The position numbers were made by a program, and so were the translations under genes. From positions 108,733-172,732 of the forward strand of contig JBAUHI010000027.1 in assembly GCA_049680185.1 (NCBI GenBank): a stretch of DNA of 64,000 bases. The letters run 5' to 3'. The stretch comes from CAMLHU01 sp049680185. GTDB taxonomy: Bacteria; Gemmatimonadota; Gemmatimonadetes; Gemmatimonadales; GWC2-71-9. Positions 6,465-14,972 of this stretch are shown piece after piece (position 1 is the first letter of the stretch; every line of letters starts with the position of its first letter). The notes under the pieces are model-generated. The model ran no database searches. It saw nothing but the letters and a program-made list of their open reading frames with translations, and was not told the DNA's origin.

Positions 6465-8132
6465 ATGACTGGTTCCCAGACCACCAAGTACATTTTCGTG
6501 ACCGGCGGTGTGGTGTCCTCTCTCGGGAAGGGCATCGCGGCGGCCTCCCTCGGTCGCCTGTTGGTCGAGCGCGGCCTCACGGTCACGATGCAGAAGTTCG
6601 ACCCGTACATCAACGTCGATCCGGGCACGATGTCGCCGTTCCAGCACGGCGAGGTGTTCGTGACCGATGATGGGGCCGAGACGGATCTCGATCTTGGCCA
6701 CTACGAACGGTTCATCGACCGGTCGCTCAGCCAGCAGAACAACGTCACCACTGGCCGGATCTATCAGACCGTCATCGGTCGGGAGCGGCGCGGGGAATAC
6801 CTGGGATCCACCGTGCAGGTGATCCCGCACATCACCGACGAGATCAAGAATGCCATCCGTCGCTCCGCCCCCGGTGTGGACGTGGTCATCACCGAGGTCG
6901 GCGGGACCGTGGGCGATATCGAGTCGCTCCCGTTCCTCGAGGCCATCCGGCAGTTCCGCCAGGAGATCGGTCGCGACAACGCGCTGTTCGTCCACCTGAC
7001 GCTGGTACCGTACATCGCCGCGGCGGGCGAGGTGAAGACGAAGCCCACCCAGCACTCGGTCCGCGAGCTGATGCAGATCGGGATCCAGCCCGACATCCTC
7101 ATCTGCCGCAGTGAGCGGCCCCTCGCCGCCGACATCAAGCGCAAGATCGCGTTGTTCTGCAACGTCGATTTCGGTTGCGTGATCGAGAGCCCCGACGTGA
7201 AGTCGATCTACGAGATCCCCCTGAAGTTCAGCGAGCAGGGGTTCGACGAGGTGGTCTGCGAGCGGCTGCGGCTCGACACCAAGGCCCCGGACCTGGCGCC
7301 GTGGCGCGCACTGACGGAAAAGGTCCTGCGGCCGGCGTCCAAGGTGCGGATCGCGGTGGTCGGCAAGTACACCGACCTGCACGATGCTTACAAGTCGGTC
7401 CATGAGGCGCTGATCCACGGCGGCATTCCGCATGACGTGGGGGCGAGCATCGAATGGCTTTCGAGCGATTCCTTTACCGACCAGGCCGCGGCCGGCGCGT
7501 TGCTGGACGGCGTGGATGGTCTCCTGGTGCCGGGCGGGTTCGGCGTGCGGGGCGTTGACGGGATGATCGAGGCCGTCCGATGGGCCCGAGAGCACGAGCT
7601 GCCATTCTTCGGCATCTGCCTCGGCCTCCAGGTGGCGATCATCGAATTCGCCCGCACCGTCTGCGGCCTGGCCAGCCCCAGCAGCACCGAATTCGAGCCG
7701 GAGTGCGAATCGCCGGTCATCGCGCTGATGCAGAGCCAGCGGGACGTCAAGGACCTGGGCGGCACGATGCGGCTCGGCGCCTACGCGGCCAAGCTCCGGC
7801 CCGGCTCGCGCGCGGCCCAGGCATACGGCACGCTCGAGATCAGCGAGCGCCACCGCCACCGCTGGGAGGTCAACAATGCCTACCGGGACGTGCTGGCCGA
7901 GTTCGGACTCCGGCTGTCGGGACAGTCGCCGGACGGCGGGTTGGTCGAGGTGATCGAACTCCCCGATCATCCCTGGTTCCTGGGCTGCCAATTCCATCCG
8001 GAGCTCAAGTCCCGGCCCACCCGTCCGCACCCCCTTTTCGCGGCGTTCATCGGCGCGGCCAAGGCTCACCACGGGCGCACACCGGGATCGATCGGGCAGC
8101 CCGCCGGCAAGTTGAGCGGAGCAGGTCGGTGA
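6465..8132 (+). CDS. pyrG: CTP synthase
   Basis: Makes CTP from UTP, ATP and glutamine. The 555-residue protein has the N-terminal synthetase domain (YIFVTGGVVSSLGKGIAAAS near residue 10) and a C-terminal class-I glutaminase domain with nucleophile C385 (FFGICLGLQ), H511 and E513 (FHPEL). All expected blocks such as PYINVDPGTMSPFQHGEVFV are intact. Its placement between kdsB and kdsA ties CTP supply to CMP-Kdo formation; a kdsB-pyrG-kdsA arrangement is known in other Gram-negatives. The stop overlaps the GTG of kdsA (GTGA). Confidence 0.97.
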   Translation: MTGSQTTKYIFVTGGVVSSLGKGIAAASLGRLLVERGLTVTMQKFDPYINVDPGTMSPFQHGEVFVTDDGAETDLDLGHYERFIDRSLSQQNNVTTGRIYQTVIGRERRGEYLGSTVQVIPHITDEIKNAIRRSAPGVDVVITEVGGTVGDIESLPFLEAIRQFRQEIGRDNALFVHLTLVPYIAAAGEVKTKPTQHSVRELMQIGIQPDILICRSERPLAADIKRKIALFCNVDFGCVIESPDVKSIYEIPLKFSEQGFDEVVCERLRLDTKAPDLAPWRALTEKVLRPASKVRIAVVGKYTDLHDAYKSVHEALIHGGIPHDVGASIEWLSSDSFTDQAAAGALLDGVDGLLVPGGFGVRGVDGMIEAVRWAREHELPFFGICLGLQVAIIEFARTVCGLASPSSTEFEPECESPVIALMQSQRDVKDLGGTMRLGAYAAKLRPGSRAAQAYGTLEISERHRHRWEVNNAYRDVLAEFGLRLSGQSPDGGLVEVIELPDHPWFLGCQFHPELKSRPTRPHPLFAAFIGAAKAHHGRTPGSIGQPAGKLSGAGR

Positions 8133-8944
8133 GCAGCTGGACCTTCGGCGCCGGCCCGTTCATCCTCGCCGGCCCCTGCGTCATCGAAGCGGGCGATGTG
8201 CTGCCGCGCGTCGCCGGTGAGCTGGCCCGCCTGCGGGAGCAGCTGCACCTGCCGATCTGTTTCAAGGCGAGCTTCGACAAGGCCAATCGATCACGCGCCG
8301 CCGGCGCCCGTGGTCCCGGACTCGATGAGGGGCTCCGTGTGCTCGAGCGGGTCCGTCGCGAGTCGGGGCTGCCGGTCCTGACGGACATCCATGAACCGGG
8401 ACAGGCGTCCGCGGCCGCGGCGGTGGTCGATGTCCTGCAGATCCCGGCATTCCTCTGCCGCCAGACCGATCTGCTCCTGGCCGCCGGACAGACCGGCCGA
8501 CCGGTCAACGTGAAAAAGGGACAATGGATGTCCGCCGCGGGGATGGCGGGCGCCGTGGAGAAAGTGCGCCAGGGCGGGTCCACCGAGATCGCGGTGACGG
8601 AGCGCGGCACCTTCTTCGGGTACGGCGATCTCGTGGTGGACTTCAGGAACTTCGCCCGGATGCGCGCGGCGACCGGCACGCCCGTGATCTTCGATGCCAC
8701 CCACTCGGTGCAGCAGCCGGGGCAGGGTGAAGGCGGTACCAGCGGCGGGCTCCGGGAATTCATTCCCGACCTCCTCGCGGCCGCGGCGGTCGCTGGCGCG
8801 GACGGGTTCTTCCTCGAGACCCATCCGGATCCGGCGCGTGCCCCGAGCGATGCCGCCACCCAGTGGCCCCTGGATCGCCTCGAATGGCTGCTCACGCGGA
8901 CCCTCGAGCTGCAGTCCCGCGCCCGGGAGTCCCGCGGTGCTTGA
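8129..8944 (+). CDS. kdsA: 3-deoxy-8-phosphooctulonate synthase (Kdo-8-phosphate synthase)
   Basis: Condenses phosphoenolpyruvate with arabinose 5-phosphate to Kdo-8-phosphate. The protein is 271 residues from the GTG that overlaps the pyrG stop. Family blocks include FILAGPCVIEAGD, CFKASFDKANRS, LTDIHEP, NVKKGQWMS and FDATHSVQQPG. The GPCVIE cysteine is present, as in metal-dependent forms, though this alone does not prove metal dependence. The downstream kdsC start lies eight bases inside the end. Together with kdsB, kdsC and kdsD it gives the full route from ribulose 5-phosphate to CMP-Kdo. Confidence 0.96.
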   Translation: MSSWTFGAGPFILAGPCVIEAGDVLPRVAGELARLREQLHLPICFKASFDKANRSRAAGARGPGLDEGLRVLERVRRESGLPVLTDIHEPGQASAAAAVVDVLQIPAFLCRQTDLLLAAGQTGRPVNVKKGQWMSAAGMAGAVEKVRQGGSTEIAVTERGTFFGYGDLVVDFRNFARMRAATGTPVIFDATHSVQQPGQGEGGTSGGLREFIPDLLAAAAVAGADGFFLETHPDPARAPSDAATQWPLDRLEWLLTRTLELQSRARESRGA

Positions 8945-9497
8945 TCCGGCCCGCGCCCGGGAGATCCGCCTCTTCGGGTTCGACGTCGACGGCGTGCTGA
9001 CCGACAACGGCCTGTACGTCGCGGTGGAGGCGGGCCATCGCGTGGAGACCAAGCGCTACGATGCACGCGATGGCGTGGCGTTCGACCTCCTGCGGCAGGC
9101 CGGGATCGATGTGGCGTGGGTCAGCGGACGCACCTCTCCGGCCACCACCGAGCGCGCCAGGGAGCTCAACGTCACCGAGGTCATCCAGGACGCCGGCCGG
9201 GGCTTCAAGCTCCCCGCGGTGAAGGATCTGCTGCAGCGGAAGGGCCTCACCTGGCGCCAGTTCGCCTTTGTCGGGGACGACCTGGCGGACATTCCGGTGC
9301 TCCGCCGCGCGGGGCTCCCGATCGCGGTGGACAACGCCGTGGCCGAAGTGAAGGCGCAGGCCGCGTGGACGAGCGGGCTCGCCGGCGGGCACGGCGCGGT
9401 GCGCGAGGTCGTGGAGGCATTCCTCCGTGCGCGCGGGGAGTGGGACGGCCTGGTGCGGAAGTACCTCGACGAGCGGGGGGACCAGGATGCCGGATGA
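8937..9497 (+). CDS. kdsC: Kdo-8-phosphate phosphatase (HAD family)
   Basis: HAD-type phosphatase removing phosphate from Kdo-8-P. At 186 residues it is a single-domain HAD protein of the tetrameric C0 group. The DxD nucleophile/acid pair is D16/D18 in FGFDVDGVLTD; motif II is WVSGRTS and motif III/IV is FAFVGDDLADIPVL. The GTG start overlaps the kdsA end by eight bases and kdsD begins ten bases before its stop, typical of a tightly coupled Kdo operon. Confidence 0.93.
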   Translation: MLDPARAREIRLFGFDVDGVLTDNGLYVAVEAGHRVETKRYDARDGVAFDLLRQAGIDVAWVSGRTSPATTERARELNVTEVIQDAGRGFKLPAVKDLLQRKGLTWRQFAFVGDDLADIPVLRRAGLPIAVDNAVAEVKAQAAWTSGLAGGHGAVREVVEAFLRARGEWDGLVRKYLDERGDQDAG

Positions 9498-10443
9498 TGC
9501 GATGATCGCCGAGGCGCGCCGGGTGATCGAACTCGAGGCCGCTGAACTCCGCGCCGCCGCGTCGCGAGTCGGCCCCGGATTCGCGCGTGCCGTCCGCCTC
9601 ATCCACGGGGCCAAGGGCCGGGTCATTGTGTCCGGGGTCGGGAAGTCGGGGCTGATCGCACGGAAGATCGCCGCGACCCTGACCTCGACGGGGACGCCCG
9701 CCGCCTATCTCCATCCGGTCGACAGCCTGCACGGCGACCTGGGCATCGTCGGGCCGGACGACGTCGCCATCCTCCTGAGCAAGAGCGGCAACACCGAGGA
9801 TCTGTTCGGCCTCGTTGCCGCCTTGCAGCGGATGAACGTGCCGATCATCGCTCTGACCGGTGGCCCGGATTCGGTGCTGGCCAAGGCGGGGGTCGAGGTG
9901 CTGGATGCCAGCGTGCGCGAGGAAGCGTGTCCCCACGGGCTCGCGCCCACCACCAGCACCACCGTGGCCCTCGCCCTCGGCGACGCATTGGCCGTGGCGT
10001 TGCTCGGCCTTACGGGATTCCAGTCATCCGACTTTGCAGCGCTCCATCCGGGCGGCAGTCTCGGGCGCCGACTGCACCTGCGGATCCGCGACGTGATGGT
10101 GGCGGATATCGCACCGCTGGCGCCCGACGCCACGATGCGGGACGCGGTGGTGGCACTGGCACGGCAGCGCGGACTCGCCGTGGTGGCCGATGCCGCGGCG
10201 CTCCACGGGGTCGTCACGACCGGGGACCTGACCCGACTGGCCGAGCGCCAGGCGGACTTCCTGGGTGTCCCGGTCGCGTCGGTCATGACCCGGACGCCCC
10301 GGACCGCGGAGGTCGATGAGCTCGCGGCCGCCGCGGTGGGGCGGATGGAGCAGTTCGGCATCATGGCGCTCCCGGTGCTCGATGGTGGACGGCTCGTGGG
10401 TGTGGTGCATCTGCACGACCTGCTGCGTGCGGGGGCGGTGTGA
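9487..10443 (+). CDS. kdsD: Arabinose-5-phosphate isomerase (SIS plus two CBS domains)
   Basis: Interconverts ribulose 5-phosphate and arabinose 5-phosphate, the first committed sugar for Kdo. The 318 residues show an N-terminal SIS domain (VIVSGVGKSGLIARKIAATL, HGDLGIVGPDDVAILLSKSG, ALTG) and two C-terminal CBS motifs (RDVMVADIAPL and SVMTRTPRTAEV). ATG 9487 is preceded by a GGGGGACCAGG purine-rich stretch and overlaps the kdsC end by 11 bases. The lptC start overlaps its stop (GTGA), joining sugar synthesis to the LPS-export genes. Confidence 0.95.
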   Translation: MPDDAMIAEARRVIELEAAELRAAASRVGPGFARAVRLIHGAKGRVIVSGVGKSGLIARKIAATLTSTGTPAAYLHPVDSLHGDLGIVGPDDVAILLSKSGNTEDLFGLVAALQRMNVPIIALTGGPDSVLAKAGVEVLDASVREEACPHGLAPTTSTTVALALGDALAVALLGLTGFQSSDFAALHPGGSLGRRLHLRIRDVMVADIAPLAPDATMRDAVVALARQRGLAVVADAAALHGVVTTGDLTRLAERQADFLGVPVASVMTRTPRTAEVDELAAAAVGRMEQFGIMALPVLDGGRLVGVVHLHDLLRAGAV

Positions 10444-10994
10444 GCGGGAGGTCGCCGGCATTCCTGGCGCTGGCCGTCGTGTCGGTGCTCGCGGCGTGCA
10501 ACCACAACGAGCTCCGGAACACGACCGTCGTGACCGCCGCAGACACCGCCGACCAGGTGCTGGAACACCTGCAACACTACATCACCAAGGCGGGAGTGCG
10601 GCAGTCGCTGGTCGAGGCCGATACGGCGTACTACTACGAAGCGGCACGTCGCTTCGAATTGAAGGGCGTGAAAGTGACCTTCTATACCAGCACCGGCGCG
10701 CCGACGTCGGTGCTGACGTCACGGGAAGGCACCTACTATATGCAGAACCAGAACATGGAGGCGCGCGGGAACGTGGTAGTGGTGTCGACCGACGGCCGAA
10801 CGCTCCGGAGCGAGAAGCTGCGCTACGATCAGGCGACCAACAAACTCTCGACCGACATCGCGTTCACCTTCGACGGTCCCACCGCCCGCGGGTCGGGCAA
10901 CGGATTCGTCTCCGACCCCGATTTCCGTGACGTGATCATCCAGCAGGGCCGGGGACTCCAGCGCGACGGCGGCTTCATCCCGCCCGGGCAATGA
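10440..10994 (+). CDS. lptC: LPS export protein LptC (predicted lipoprotein)
   Basis: Bridges the inner-membrane LptBFG transporter to LptA. The 184-residue protein starts with a short basic segment, a hydrophobic helix and a lipobox ending at C20 (VSVLAAC), so it may be a lipoprotein and not the bitopic form of E. coli. The body has the beta-jellyroll pattern of the LptC/OstA fold (YYYEAARRFELKGVKVTFYT, REGTYYMQNQNMEARGNVVV, SEKLRYDQATNKLSTD). The position between kdsD and lptA matches the conserved kds-lpt order. Sequence identity across the family is low, so the call rests on fold pattern plus context. Confidence 0.85.
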   Translation: MSGRSPAFLALAVVSVLAACNHNELRNTTVVTAADTADQVLEHLQHYITKAGVRQSLVEADTAYYYEAARRFELKGVKVTFYTSTGAPTSVLTSREGTYYMQNQNMEARGNVVVVSTDGRTLRSEKLRYDQATNKLSTDIAFTFDGPTARGSGNGFVSDPDFRDVIIQQGRGLQRDGGFIPPGQ

Positions 10995-12358
10995 CCAGGG
11001 CCGTCGTGGTGCTCGCCTGCGGCGCGTTGGTGGCGGCTCCGCTCGCCGGGCAGGGGCCCGCGCCGGCCGACGGCCACTGCCTGCTGTCGATCGACCACGT
11101 CTCCCGGGCCACCCACCAGATCCCGAATCCGGACGGGACGTCCAACTATTTCCTGGGCGGCGATGTGCGATTGAGCTGTCAGGGCACCGACGTCCGGATG
11201 GCAGCGGACAGCGTGGCGGCATTCAACGACCTCAAGGTGACCTACTTCCTGGGCCACGTCCGGTACGACGACTCCAGCATCGCGATGACGGCCGACAACG
11301 GCACCTACCTGAAGGACGGCGAGCGGTGGGAGGCGCGCGGCAACGTGGTCACCCGCAACACCGGGAACGGATCGACGTTGCGGGGCCCCTCGCTCGACTA
11401 CATGCGGGCCATCGCCGGCATCCGCGACACCGCGGAGATGTATGCGACCGGCCGCCCCCGGGTGGAATACGTCCCGACCGACTCCAGCGGCAAGCGCCAG
11501 GAGCCTTACGTCATCTACGCTGATCGGGTGCGGTTCCGCGGCAACGACCAGGTGTTCGGTGGCGGGTCGGTGACGGTGGATCGCTCCGACCTCTCCGCCA
11601 AGGGGGACTCGCTCCGGCTCGACACCGGGCCAGGGCAGGACGGTGGGTTGTATGCGCGCACGACGAGCGGCGCGGAGATCGACGGGAAGGGGTCCTCGAA
11701 CTTCACCCTCACCGGCAAGCGGATCGATCTGTCGCTCACCAAGAATGAACTGACCGGGATCCGCTCGACCGGGCGCGCCCACGCGGTCGATCCGGATTGG
11801 GATCTGGTGGCGGATACCATCGACCTGCACCTGAAGGATCAACACCTGGTGGCCACGTTCGCTTGGGGAGACAGCCTGCGACCCCGCGCCGTCTCACCCG
11901 GTCGGGACATTATCGCCGACTCCCTCGCGATCGATACGCCGGACCAGGTCCTTACCCAGGCCCGAGCCTTCGGGTCGGCCTGGATCGGCGGCGCCGTCGA
12001 TTCCGTGACCCACCAGCGCGACCAGCTCTGGGGCGACACGGTCGTCGCCGATTTCGTGTCGCGCGACTCCGCCGGCAAGAAGCAGTCGGTGCTCTCCCGT
12101 GTCGAGGCGCGACACAACGCCCGTTCCTACCACCTGCTCGCGTCGACGGGTACGTGCCCCGGATCTCCGGTGAGCTACATCCGCGGCGGCCAGATCGTGC
12201 TGTTCTTCCGCGCCGACGAGAACGACCTGGACCGGGTCGTGGTGCACGACAAAGTCGACGGCGTGCAGATCGAGCCGGTCTGTGCACCTCCGGATTCGAC
12301 CCATGCCGACTCGCTCCGGGCCGATTCGGCGCGAGCCACACCGCGGCGGAAGTCATGA
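10991..12358 (+). CDS. lptA: Large LptA/OstA-like periplasmic protein
   Basis: Periplasmic LPS-transport protein of the OstA-like jellyroll family. It has a signal peptide (MTRAVVVLACGALVAAPLAG) followed by repeated OstA-type strands such as FLGGDVRLSCQGTDVRMAADS, FLGHVRYDDSSIAMTADNGTYL and RWEARGNVVTRN. At 455 residues it is about two and a half times the length of E. coli LptA, so it may contain two or more jellyroll units in one chain or resemble the N-terminal part of LptD. The ATG overlaps the lptC stop and its TGA overlaps the lptB ATG. The end is a low-complexity Ser/Arg/Asp tail. Confidence 0.8.
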   Translation: MTRAVVVLACGALVAAPLAGQGPAPADGHCLLSIDHVSRATHQIPNPDGTSNYFLGGDVRLSCQGTDVRMAADSVAAFNDLKVTYFLGHVRYDDSSIAMTADNGTYLKDGERWEARGNVVTRNTGNGSTLRGPSLDYMRAIAGIRDTAEMYATGRPRVEYVPTDSSGKRQEPYVIYADRVRFRGNDQVFGGGSVTVDRSDLSAKGDSLRLDTGPGQDGGLYARTTSGAEIDGKGSSNFTLTGKRIDLSLTKNELTGIRSTGRAHAVDPDWDLVADTIDLHLKDQHLVATFAWGDSLRPRAVSPGRDIIADSLAIDTPDQVLTQARAFGSAWIGGAVDSVTHQRDQLWGDTVVADFVSRDSAGKKQSVLSRVEARHNARSYHLLASTGTCPGSPVSYIRGGQIVLFFRADENDLDRVVVHDKVDGVQIEPVCAPPDSTHADSLRADSARATPRRKS

Positions 12359-13512
12359 TCGACCTGTTGCCGGACGGACTGGCCGGTGCCGACCCCGCGC
12401 TCGCGGTGGCGCTCGAAGCGCTCGTCCGCGTGGGCAGTGCCGAGGGCCAGGTAGACCTCACGGCGTTGGTGGCCGCGTTCCGGGAGGGCTATGCCGCGGT
12501 GGACCCCGAAGGTGGGGTCGGTCAGGTCGACCTGAGCGGCGACCAGATCCGCGATACCCTCATCCGGTCGATCCTCCCCCGGCTGGTCGATGCGGAATGG
12601 ATCGCGTGGGATCCCGGGCACCAGGTCGCGTCCGCGACGTCCCGGTGGTGGCCGGCGGCGGCCGCGGACCGGGAGTCCGCTGCATCGCAGCTTCGCACGA
12701 CGGCACGAAGCGGATTCCGGCGCGACAGCGGGCACGGGCCGGTGGTGCTGGAGCGGCCGAGCGTGCTGTGCGGTCGAGGGCTCATGAAGTCGTTCAAGCG
12801 CCGCGCCGTGGTCAATGACGTGAACATCGAGGTCGGCCAGGGAGAGATCGTGGGCCTGCTCGGTCCCAACGGCGCCGGGAAGACCACGACGTTCTACCTG
12901 CTCACCGGCCTCATCTTGGCGGATGGCGGGCAGGTGACGCTCGATGGACGGGACATCTCACGGGCGCCGATGTACGAGCGGGCCCGTGCGGGCATCGGGT
13001 ACCTGGCGCAGGAGCCGTCGATCTTCCGGCGCCTCTCGGTCGAGGACAACGTGATGGCGGTGCTCGAGACGCTGCCGCTGCCACTGGCCGAGCGCCAGCG
13101 CCGCCTCGAGACGATGCTGGACGAGCTGTCGATCAAGCACCTGCGGCACAGCAAGGCCTACTCCCTCTCCGGCGGCGAACGGCGCCGGTTGGAGATCACC
13201 CGCGCGCTCGTGACCGGCCCCAAGTTCATGCTGCTCGACGAGCCGTTCGCGGGTGTCGACCCGATCGCGGTGCACGACATCCAGACCATCGTGGCCGGCC
13301 TCCGGCATCGGGGCATCGGCGTGCTGATCACCGATCATAACGTGGAGCAGACGCTCGATATCGTCGATCGGGCATACATCATGTTCGAAGGAAAGGTCCA
13401 GGTCGAGGGCTCCGTGCGAGACCTGGTCTTCGACGACCGGGTGGCCCAGCTCTACTTCGGTCCGACGCTCACCGGTCGTCTGCGCGCCCGCCTGGCGGAG
13501 CGGACCGGATGA
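12355..13512 (+). CDS. lptB: LPS export ABC ATPase LptB with N-terminal extension
   Basis: ATPase powering LPS extraction with LptF/LptG (not in this window). The ABC domain occupies about residues 131-385: Walker A GPNGAGKTTT (170-179), signature LSGGE (271-275), Walker B FMLLDEP (291-297), H-loop H328. The LptB-typical YLAQEPSIFRRLSVEDN and DHNVEQTLDIVDRAYI are intact. LptB is usually about 240 residues; this one has some 130 extra residues in front, in the same frame and without a stop. A GTG near 12742 could start a normal-length LptB instead, but ATG 12355 overlaps the lptA stop exactly (ATGA), favouring the long form. Confidence 0.88.
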   Translation: MIDLLPDGLAGADPALAVALEALVRVGSAEGQVDLTALVAAFREGYAAVDPEGGVGQVDLSGDQIRDTLIRSILPRLVDAEWIAWDPGHQVASATSRWWPAAAADRESAASQLRTTARSGFRRDSGHGPVVLERPSVLCGRGLMKSFKRRAVVNDVNIEVGQGEIVGLLGPNGAGKTTTFYLLTGLILADGGQVTLDGRDISRAPMYERARAGIGYLAQEPSIFRRLSVEDNVMAVLETLPLPLAERQRRLETMLDELSIKHLRHSKAYSLSGGERRRLEITRALVTGPKFMLLDEPFAGVDPIAVHDIQTIVAGLRHRGIGVLITDHNVEQTLDIVDRAYIMFEGKVQVEGSVRDLVFDDRVAQLYFGPTLTGRLRARLAERTG

Positions 13513-14972
13513 AGGGCGGGCTCTCCCAGCACGCGAGCCTCCGGCAGGATCTCCGGATCAATCCCCGCCTCTACCAGGCGATGGATCTCCTGTACATGCC
13601 GATGATGGACCTGCAACAGCACCTGAAGCAGGAACTGATGGCCAACCCGTTCCTCGAACTGCTCGAACCCGAGGACGAGGAGCGCCCCGAGGAGACCCAG
13701 GCGGAGCAGAAGGAAGAAGCGCAGAAGGAGGACGAAATGGACTGGGAGGAGATCCTCCTCAACGGATTCGACGTCGGCGGCGCCCAGTCCTCCGCCTACG
13801 AGCAGCGGGAATACACCGAGCCGGTGTCGGTGGACCAACGCGACCTCGACGACCACCTCCGCGATCAACTCGACCTGCTCGAGCTCACGCCGCGGCAGCG
13901 CCTCCTGGCGGAAGAGTTCCTCGGCGCCCTCGGTGATGACGGATATGTGCACGGGACCGTGGAAGAATCGGTGGCGAGCGCCAACGAACTGCTGACCGAA
14001 CGGACGGCGGTGGTCGAGGATGCCGGTCGCGCGGTGGCGGACGTGCCGTCGTTCACGCTGGCGGAGGGCGAAGAGATGCTCGCCATCTTCCAGCGGCTCG
14101 ACCCACCCGGTGTCGGCGCCCGCGACCTGCGCGAGTGCATCCTCCTGCAACTGGCCGATCGGGGCCTCAAGGACTCCCTCTCCTATCGGCTGGTGGCCGA
14201 GGCATTCGCGGATGTCGCGGCGCACAAGTGGACCGACCTTGCGCGCCGCTTCGAGGTCGAGCCGGCGGCCGTCCAGGCGGCGGCCGACCAGCTGGCCAAG
14301 TTGGATCCGAAGCCGGGGCTGCGGTATTCCGCGCAGCCCGACGGCTATGTGATCCCCGACCTGATCGTCGACAAAGTGGACGGGCACTACCGGGTGACGC
14401 TCAATGACTCCGGCGTACCCCGCCTGCGGCTGAGCCGCGCCTACCAGGAGGTCGCGCGGGACAAGAAGGGGATGGACGCGGAGCAGAAGGAGTTCATCTC
14501 GACCAAGCTCAACAGCGCCCAATGGATGATCCAGGCCATCGAGCAGCGCCGCCAGACGATGCTCAAGGTGATGAACTTCATCGTCGACCGGCAGCGCGAG
14601 TTCTTCGAGAAGGGCGTGGAACAACTGAAGCCGCTGACCCTGCGGGAAGTGGCCGACGTGATCGACATGCACGAGTCGACGGTGAGCCGCGTGACCAACG
14701 ACAAGTACGCCCAGACCCCCCGAGGGGTCTTCCCGCTCAAGTACTTCTTCTCGAGCGGCCTCGGCACCACCACGGGTGAGGACGCCAGTGCCCGGGCCAT
14801 CCGCGCCAAATTGCAGAAGATGGTGGCCGAGGAGGACACCGGCGATCCGCTCACCGACCAGCAGGTCGTGCACCAGTTCCAGGAGCAGGGCGTCCAGATC
14901 GCTCGCCGCACGGTGGCAAAGTATCGCGACCAGCTCGGCATCCTACCCGCGCGGATGAGGAAGCGTGTATGA
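13509..14972 (+). CDS. rpoN: RNA polymerase sigma-54 factor
   Basis: Alternative sigma factor that needs AAA+ activators. The 487 residues have region I (QHASLRQDLRINPRLYQAMDLLYMP), an acidic region II (about 55-85, rich in Glu), the core-binding and helix-turn-helix parts (LTLREVADVIDMHESTVSRV), and the C-terminal RpoN box ARRTVAKYRDQLGI. The ATG overlaps the lptB stop by four bases. An lptB-rpoN neighbourhood is common in proteobacteria and elsewhere. No sigma-54 activator or clear -24/-12 promoter was noticed in this window. Confidence 0.97.
   Translation: MKGGLSQHASLRQDLRINPRLYQAMDLLYMPMMDLQQHLKQELMANPFLELLEPEDEERPEETQAEQKEEAQKEDEMDWEEILLNGFDVGGAQSSAYEQREYTEPVSVDQRDLDDHLRDQLDLLELTPRQRLLAEEFLGALGDDGYVHGTVEESVASANELLTERTAVVEDAGRAVADVPSFTLAEGEEMLAIFQRLDPPGVGARDLRECILLQLADRGLKDSLSYRLVAEAFADVAAHKWTDLARRFEVEPAAVQAAADQLAKLDPKPGLRYSAQPDGYVIPDLIVDKVDGHYRVTLNDSGVPRLRLSRAYQEVARDKKGMDAEQKEFISTKLNSAQWMIQAIEQRRQTMLKVMNFIVDRQREFFEKGVEQLKPLTLREVADVIDMHESTVSRVTNDKYAQTPRGVFPLKYFFSSGLGTTTGEDASARAIRAKLQKMVAEEDTGDPLTDQQVVHQFQEQGVQIARRTVAKYRDQLGILPARMRKRV

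Noticed and set aside
5997..8072. Long open frame on the minus strand opposite kdsB and pyrG
   Set aside because: Antisense to confidently identified genes, with Arg/Asp/His-rich composition and no family motifs; a GC-rich shadow frame.
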